Below are positions 56,723-64,000 of a DNA stretch of 64,000 bases, piece after piece (position 1 is the first letter of the stretch; each line of letters opens with the position of its first letter). The notes below the pieces were generated by a model that searched no databases, had not been told where the DNA came from, and was given only the letters and a program-made list of their open reading frames with translations. Location of the stretch: assembly GCA_001599595.1 (NCBI GenBank), contig BCHH01000001.1, positions 2,389,837 to 2,453,836 of the forward strand, read 5' to 3'. Origin of the DNA: Beverwykella pulmonaria (taxonomy: Eukaryota; Ascomycota; Dothideomycetes; Pleosporales; Melanommataceae). The position numbers were made by a program, and so were the translations under genes.

Positions 56723-59700
56723 CTACTCCAAACCCCTAGCATCTGCTACCACACTCCCCCAAACACCCTCCCAATCTGCCTTCCCCCCCCCATATGTTGC
56801 CTCAAAACTCACCATCGCCAGTTGGCCCAAAAAAGGCCTCACAACCCTATCTACCAGCTCCCTCCTTGCCATATCCGTGACCTCAGCATCTTCCTCCTTC
56901 TCCAGCGCCGCAATAAGCGGATCCAAAAACAAACACCTCTTCGGCTCGTCTGTAGACATAGAAGTAAGTGTATGAGCCTGAGGAAGGGATGGTCGCGGAC
57001 GACTGGTGGGTGTCTCTGATGCAGACAGGATTTCCGAGATCTCGTCTGTGAGGCTAGTGGGGTAGGCTTGCACGGCGGGTTTGTACACCGCATCGATAGT
57101 GTCGGATATGAAGAGCCATTCTATGAGTTGGAAGTCGTCTGGGTCGAGGACCACGAGCTCGTCGAGGAGTTTGCAAGCTTGTATTATACTGGCATTGTTG
57201 TAGGAGTCTTTGTTCTCGGCGTCCGGGAGGAGCGAAGATAGTGCAGAAGTGAGTTCTCCATTAACGACAGGCCAGAGTGGTGCAAGGGCGATTGAAGAAG
57301 TCTTCAGGATCATAGCCCGTAGGAGGATGAGTGCTTCAGCGCGTGTTGTGCTTGATGGTGACGAGGCAGGGGTAGCGGTTAGGAGTTCGACGATCTTCTC
57401 CATGACTTGGGGGAGGTTAGGTGTAAAGGTGTCTTCTGGGGAAGCGAGGATTAGTAAGGTGATGCGGCGAAGTGTCAGTTGCGTTTTCCTATCTGCTTCT
57501 TGTCTTGCTGAAGCAGCGCCGACGCCGAACATGATGCCTGCGGTCGTAGGTGCAGACAATCTAGATAGTAGCTCAAGAAGCCTGTCTTTATCTGAGTTCG
57601 TCCATTGCGCGATAATGGGCAGCCAAGAGTCCTTTAGTAATGGTAATGGTGTATGGAAGAACCGAGGATCATTGAACGCATCATAAACATCCTTTTTCCA
57701 AAACTTGTTGGTTTGTGCCACTCTAGTAATTTGGTACAAGAGATCTAGTATAGTCTTGGACACATTTTCTGGGAATGCTTTGGCGCGAAAGGTTGGACCA
57801 ACAACGCTGGTCGAGATACTTGTGACTACGTTTGTGACGCGGTCGGTTTCTACAAGGATAATGGGGAGATAGGGAATAATGGCTGCGAGGATGGATACTA
57901 CGTCGGTTGCGCGCTTTTGACCCAGGCCGCTGTTCGTTGATGCAGATGTGGTCGCCTTTTCTGCGGCGGCGACTTGAGCTGGTTCTTGGAGGAAGCCCAT
58001 AGATCGAGTAGTGAACACTGCTGTGAGAATCCTAGTAAAGATGTCCTTGATGACTGTTAGCTATCATCACAATAAAGAACACCGAAACATACTGCAAGCT
58101 CCTTCCTCATCTTCTTCTGCTCACCGAAATTCGTGTTGTCGACCTTTTGCCCAATCACGGCAGTGAACTCCAATAACGTTGGCAGTATCTGTCGATGAGG
58201 AAGGGGGTTTGCCAGAACGTCGCGCAAGAAGAGTGTGCAATCGGACCAAATCTCATCCATGGCATCGTCTTCTAAGGATTTCGTATAATCAACAAGAAAA
58301 GTAACAAGGTCTGTATCCGCCAGGTCCGACGTCAAAGTAGACATCCTGTTGGGGTCCAACGCGTGCGGATTGGTCCGGCTGTAGACTGCATTGAAGATAG
58401 CTGGTATCGTATGCTTGGGCTTGGATCCATTCAACACGTTAAGCAGGCCCATGACTGCCGTGGCTTGTATATCATCTTTCGTGGCATGCGCCCAGAGAAC
58501 AGCCAATGTCTCCAAACACTCCAAAGCATCCGCAGCGAAGAGGTGCTCTAAGATACGACGAGCTCGATTACGCATCCGTAGTGATGTATATCCAAACGAA
58601 GCTGCTGAACTTGGGTCTTGTCGCCCATCTGTTAGGCCATATCCACCCCATGACCATATTGCGAAACATATGCGAACTGTGTCTTGGAAACATAGCAAGA
58701 CCGTTAATCGGCTGTTCGCCGTTGGGGTGCGCGTTTGATTTGACTCCGTCGCGAAAACCCCGGAAACCATGTTGCCAAAGAAGCCTTGTGGTTGCTCCGG
58801 AGACTTGCTGACCGTGCTCTTCGTTTCTTGGATCATCAAACGATCATGCGCTTTGGCTAGGATCTGCTCTAGGCCGTTGATGAGTGAAATTAGAGTCGTT
58901 TCAGGTGAGATCTCGGCGGTCGACTTGGGAGAGCTGAAGGTGCGCTTCAGCTCCTCAAAAGTTTTGTTGATCTGCTTGCAGAAGCAATCTACAAGCGGCA
59001 TGAGGTTTTGGAAGATAGTATCTGCGAACAACGGAAGAACCTCCACAAGGAAGTGAACCCAGTCGTCAAGGACCAGACGGCTGGAGGCTGAAGAGAAGCC
59101 GTATTTAAGACAGTCGACTAGCTGGGGAGGTGGCGGAATTGGCGGCAGCTCGACATCTTCTGCGTCTCTATTCAAGGCTATTGAAAGCCTCGATCGATGT
59201 GTAGGCTGACTCGGGACTTTTGGATCTCCATTCTGTTCTTCGGCTGGACGCGTTAGGCGCAGTTTCAGTGCGAGAAGAATTGCGTCAAGTAGAATGGTTT
59301 GCAGAGATGGGCTTGATGTCCGCAATCTCGCCATCAAAGGGACTTCCAATTCCAAAGCCCTGAGCGAAGTAGCAAATGGACTTTGATATATTTGACAGAT
59401 AATTGTGACAGCGGTCCTGTACAATTCCTGGAGATGAGGTTCTTCATTAGCTTCGGTCGCACCGTTGTTGATCGAAAGCGCCCGTAAACAGATTTGCACG
59501 ACCCACTCCTGTAGAAAAACCTTCTGCGAGGACCCATCAGCTTGAGGAGCAATGTCCTCACTTAGGGTAGCCCATGTATTCTCCGAAGGTCGCTTCAAAA
59601 GGTAAAAGATATGTTTCAGGTAATAAAGACATTCCTTAGTATCAGGCACCGGAATTCGAGGATGCTGTGTTCGAGTGACGCTACCGGGAGCTAAGCTTTC

Positions 59701-62570
59701 ACTACCCAACAGGCATCGGAGAGACTGTATATGAATGGCAAGGATCTCGAAGATTTTGTTCAAAGTAGGAAGATCCTGCAGCCAACTTCTCACGAAGGCG
59801 GAAAGTCCTGTTCCTTCGTCCGCGAGCGAGTCGAGGAGTAGAAGTAGTGGTCTCGTCAAGATAGCTTGGAATCCTCCATCAGAGGATAATGGAGACGGAA
59901 TACCAATCCCGCTAGAGCGTCGTGATATAGTCCCTCGTTTCTCCGTTTGTAAACTGAGTTCATGCATAGTATGTGTCCAGAGCACGGCGAATCGACGCCC
60001 GTTATCGGATGGAGTGGCTGTCGCCGGATTCGGGAGCGAAGATTGAGATCTAACGAGAATCGAAGAGATGGCAGCTTCAACCATTCGACTCGACGGTGAA
60101 ATCGCGTGCAGTTGGAGAATACAACGCACACTTTCTACGTGATATTTCGGCATTAGCGGCGTTAAGTAATGCCAAAGAGAGGCAACTAAAGGGTGTATGA
60201 TTTCGGAAAGTTGGTCAAGACTTAAGTATGGATCAGAAGGCTCAGCAACCTGCAGTGACGAGAGAACGGTAGTCATAGCGCTAAGATGTGGAAATGGGAT
60301 TCCTTGGCTTAATTGGGAAGTCCGCGTTGAGAGGGCTTGTTGAAAGACAGAGAACGGATCCAGTAGGTTTAGGAGTTTCAGCCCCTGAACCTTGAAGATA
60401 AGACTTGAAAATGTTCTAGAGGGTATTTCGGAGAAATTTGTAGCTGCGCTCGACTGGATAGATGTCGAAAACATACGGGATGATTCACGCAGAGCGAATT
60501 GTCCGAGCTCAGTTGCGGTGAATGGAGGATCAGAGAAATCCAGATTTCCCTGAGAATCTTCATAGAAGAGTCCGATTTTCTGAAAGACAGTATCCGATGG
60601 TGTCTTCAAAGAGGTACTTGAGTCCTCCTCACTGGTACGTTCATCTCTCAATGCCCGATCTGGCACTATTTGGACAAGAGAGTCTGCAATCTCGAGAGAG
60701 ATGTCTACAACTTCCTTTTCTAAGGTCATCTTACCGGCGGCCTTGTCAAACGCCACGTTGAGTGCGGCGAGAGTCGAAAGAATCATAAGAGGCATGTGGT
60801 GTATGAGCATTTCCTCCTCTTTCAAGTTGAAGCGGGAAAGAACGAATTTGGCTAGTTTCATTTTGCGAAGTGCCTCGTGATGATTCGAGCTCTTCTTCGG
60901 GTCGAGGGAAGACGTGACCAGATTGATTAGTTTTCCCCAGATCAGGCCGCTGTCCACACCATCGAAGAAGGCACTAGCACTCCTCATTACCTCTTCTAGC
61001 TGATCCTTGGTAGCTACTTCGCTGTATGATTGGATGCTCTGTATTGCTGGGAGGAAAACTTCCGGGACAATCAAACCACCCACCTCCCAGCGATCCATAA
61101 GAGATAGACACACCCGGAAAGGTCTCGCTCGGTCAGACGGGAGAATGCCAGGGCGATTGATCATTTTCATAACGCTGTGTGTCAACGCTTGAAGCCCATA
61201 ATGCGAGAAGTATGCTGCATGGTGAGCGGACACATCCTGAGCTGCGCTATGTCTGTCTTGTGTGGGTGACGTCAAAGACTCATTCCCTTCAGTGACAGCA
61301 GAAGGCTCGGGTCCAAGAAACCATGCATAAAGCCTTCGGTTGAGACTCATTTCTCTCCGCGACACAACGCTAACAGCTGCGGTTACCAGCCGTTCAAGAT
61401 CCTCCTTGCTGATTCGTTGTTGCAAGATGGGCGATTCTAAGGGCAAATGACTGACGAGCAAATCCAGGAACCCACGCTGTATTAGTAATTGAGGGTCTGA
61501 CAGGCCGGATTCAAAACAGCGAATGAGCAGGCCAGGCTCGGGTGATATGGCTGCCTCCGCTTCTGGGGGTAAAAGCTCTGTGGACGCTGGAGCTTCATCT
61601 GCAATGGAGCCTCGACGATTCGGAAGTCCAAACTTGGGTAGGCGTCGGACAAGGAACGCAAGAGCACCCTGCCTTCGGGACGAGTTTGTTATAGCTGCCA
61701 GGAAGAAGCACTGCCAAAAATGCGAGGAGCCGCTCTCGCCTTTAACATCAACTACTTCGTCCGAGTGGTATTTGACAGTGGTACGAAGCTTGTTGAGTGC
61801 CGAAAACATACGCTCAAAATCCTCACTTGTTTCGTCTTCAAGCCCGGGTAGGAGACATAATATTAAAGCTTTCAAAGGTGGTCGAAGCGCAGCTCCGTCC
61901 AACTTCAGAATGTATTTCTCAAAGATTGAGAGAAATAACGGGCGGACCGAAAGTGATGCAAAGGATAGCACAGAAGCCAGACCAGGGAAATAGAGGTTGA
62001 GATCACGAGCGAGGGCATCTTTCTGGGTCCTGGTCAGCTTTCTGGAAAGCATATCTCAGCGCAATCATACTCCAATGGTTAAAAATATATAACCGTAGAC
62101 TTCGAGAGCCTTCTGATGTACACCGGAGGGTAGAATTGGATTCAAGCACTGCGCTAATCGAAGTGCGACTGCATCGCTATGTGGTATAACCGTAGCTTCG
62201 GCGGGATGTGATTGGAGAGCCTGAAATGAAAGCATCATAAGCAAGACGGATCCCCAAACATAGTCACAAGGATAAATTGACCTTCAGCAGGCGCCCCAGA
62301 AACGATATATAGTCGGCCCATTCTTGCTGTGCAGCATCCCAGAGGGCGAGGGCACGTTCGACGCCGGCGGCATACCGTCGGAAGACTTTGTCCTTCTTGA
62401 ATAGAACTGTGGAAGCTCCAATCAGCTACATACATGGAAATTATGGGTGTACTAGCGCGCATACCCTCCTCGGTGACGTTGCGGGTTGCTCTTGGCGAGG
62501 GCGATGTGCGGCCGGAGCCCGTAGGAGAGAATATCTGCAAGTTAGTGGTTGCAGAGGGATCAAGAGACAT
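56723..62570 (-). CDS. DOP1: DOP1/Dopey endosome-Golgi trafficking protein
   Basis: CDS complement(join(56723..58045,58093..62022,62071..62220,62282..62406,62465..62570)), 1877 residues, similar in size to known fungal Dop1 proteins. Dop1 works with the Arf-GEF-like Mon2 and Neo1 flippase on endosome-to-Golgi membranes and affects cell polarity and morphogenesis. The conserved N-terminal Dopey domain is rebuilt across four junctions: KDKVFRRYAAGVERALALWD, EWADYISFLGRLLKALQSHP, LAQCLNPILPSGVHQKALEV, YIFLTIGKDALARDLNLYFP and LKALILCLLPGLEDETSEDF. The acceptor at 62023 (CAG) is preferred over the upstream one because it restores TIG/KDALARD. The C-terminal junction gives KELADIFTRILTAVFTTRSM. 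The end is uncertain: a GTGAGT donor follows PFLGQLAM (near 56815), and the last ~30 residues of the open frame look like intron sequence. The gene may therefore end in a short further exon. Confidence 0.93.
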
Positions 62571-62875
62571 GCTGGGCCTGGCAATAGAAGAGATGTCCGT
62601 ATATTGAATGCAGGTCGCAGGACATGCTTGTTGTAGTGGTGTAGGAAAAGTGCAGCGAGATCCTACTTCTGCCTGCAGAGGGAAGCTTGAAAGACGTTTC
62701 GCGAACTGAACACGAGATGCGGAGGAAGAACGTTGTTCCTAGCGCCGTTCTTGTACGGCAGTCACATGTGTGCGAATAGCAACAACTTGTATAACACCAC
62801 ACGACGACCTCACATACAGACGGATTTTACGATAGAACAAGTCCGCTGCCTCTGATAGATAGGAGGCAATTCTCC

Positions 62876-63264
62876 ATGACCGACTCATCGTCGGCAAGCA
62901 TTCTCGCCACCGTCACCATAGTCGCCCTACTGACCAGCAGCAGACCCCACGAGGCCAACCTCCCCCCGCCGAAGGGCCGCACTCCATATACTACATACAC
63001 CCCCCAGATGACCCTCCGCCCTCATACGATGATGCGACGCACTCGTCCAACACCCCTCTCCTCGTAGGACCGCCTCCAGACTACGGCACCGCATACAGGG
63101 CATACCCAGAGCCAGACGCCTCGTCCACGGCAAGCAGCAACATCGAAAGGACAACAAGATCTCTCCCCGAGTGGGTCGGGCAGGCACTGGTTGTGTTCTG
63201 CTTTGTAGCCATCATCTACGCATTCTTCACGCTCGTCAACGACTCTGACGGCTCACCTGGATGA
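62876..63264 (+). CDS. Small PY-motif, single-pass membrane protein
   Basis: CDS join(62876..62893,62944..63264) as preferred, 112 residues. Exon 1 encodes MTDSSS. The intron begins with a GCAAGC donor (GC-AG type) and ends in a CAGCAGCAG acceptor run, so ends at 62937, 62940 and 62943 are all in phase and differ by one or two Gln. Exon 2 encodes a Pro-rich cytosolic region with two PY motifs (DPPPSYDDAT and GPPPDYGTAY). PY motifs are bound by WW domains of Rsp5/Nedd4 ubiquitin ligases, so this may be an adaptor for membrane-protein ubiquitination (inference). A C-terminal transmembrane helix follows (WVGQALVVFCFVAIIYAFFT), then a short tail ending GSPG. Without the intron the two parts are in different frames. 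It is divergent from DOP1, with 305 bp between starts. Not recognised as a named gene. Confidence 0.72.
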
Positions 63265-64000
63265 CATGACGTACCTGGACTTCTATACGAAGCAATTGCA
63301 AAATCGGAAAGGAAAATCCTGATAATCAGACAGTGTTAATCGAGAAATTGTAAGACCCGGAATCACCATGGTCCGTATTGGTGGCCCTGGAGCACCAAAA
63401 CGAGGGCACGTGACCGAGGTTAAGTCCGCGAAGGACCCAATGGAAGATTCTTCTAATAGTAAAATTCGTCCGACAGCTTGGAAGCAGAGGAATTCCGTCG
63501 AATCCAGGACAATATGTCAATCAAATCGAACAGCCGAGGTCTGGTAATCACTGTACCCCTCCCACATTCATCATATGTGGCAGTCCAATACGCGCTATTC
63601 TATATCGCGATGCAATTCGTAACCGTCTCATCAACCATCCATCGAGTCAACCTTGCCGCACTTAGACCAATCCTTCCTCCTCCGTATCACCCTCTATACT
63701 ACTTTCTCTCCGCCTGTTCCGACCGACTCGCTCCGCCGTCACCGACCTTCCATGGCATCTGACAAAGCAAACAAGCTAAGACGATAGCTACATTGATCGA
63801 GAGTGTGCCTGGAGCTCAAGTTTTGACCTATATATCGCCTCAGCCTGCACACCAGCAGTTTTGCGTTAGCATTTCCACAGTCTCACGCATAATCATCAGC
63901 CTCGACCAATCAAGAATCGAGGACCCTCACTTGATCATCATGCCACCAAACCAAGAATTATGAAGTGCGGGCGCTATTCCACGATATTGTATTGCGAATG
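63265..64000. other. Terminal stretch without a supported gene
   Basis: Only short open frames (63478-63762 on +). Nothing recognisable; the window ends before any gene start is evident. Confidence 0.4.

Overview
The window is from a filamentous ascomycete (Pezizomycotina, probably Leotiomycetes; that placement is inference). Genes have short introns of about 45-75 nt with GTAAGT/GTATGT donors, CTAAC branch points and CAG/TAG acceptors. The gene set is fungal: CCR4, SEC14, TMA16, EXO1, a CP2/Grainyhead factor, a three-KH RNA-binding protein, MAM33, CTP1, a Zn2Cys6 factor and DOP1. CDS coordinates in the evidence fields are exon joins that I traced by hand from splice signals and reading frame.

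Layout: 1-5.8 kb, CCR4 (3' part), SEC14 and a diverged amidoligase-like protein. 8-12.2 kb, divergent TMA16/EXO1 and a two-exon gene for a 48-residue secreted peptide. 14.8-17.1 kb, a decayed gene. 19.4-22.2 kb, a CP2/Grainyhead factor. 26.8-30.5 kb, a CENP-K-like protein and a KH protein with a duplicated 3' end. 31.3-38.9 kb, a BTB protein, a head-to-head pair of mitochondrial genes (MAM33/CTP1) and a Zn2Cys6 regulator. 42.1-42.8 kb, a dimeric alpha/beta-barrel protein. 56.7-63.3 kb, DOP1 divergent from a small PY-motif membrane protein. The rest is mostly gene-poor.

The outstanding feature is the 6-kb array at 45.7-51.9 kb. On the + strand it looks like a degenerate 72-bp tandem repeat. 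On the - strand every repeat is a complete spliceosomal intron (GTAAGT, CTAAC branch site, CAG/TAG) and consecutive introns are separated by exactly three bases. A TATA box and a 33-codon signal-peptide exon precede the array, and a TAA follows the last acceptor in phase. Read as a gene it has 85 exons, 83 of them a single codon long, and 84 introns. It would encode a 116-residue secreted Gly-rich protein (52 Gly, 13 Glu, 9 Arg, 5 His, 3 Phe, 1 Gln in the microexon part). All 83 triplets are sense codons, the alphabet is very restricted, Gly varies only at the third base, and every length change in the array lies inside an intron. I know of no described gene with this architecture; RNA evidence is needed to prove it.
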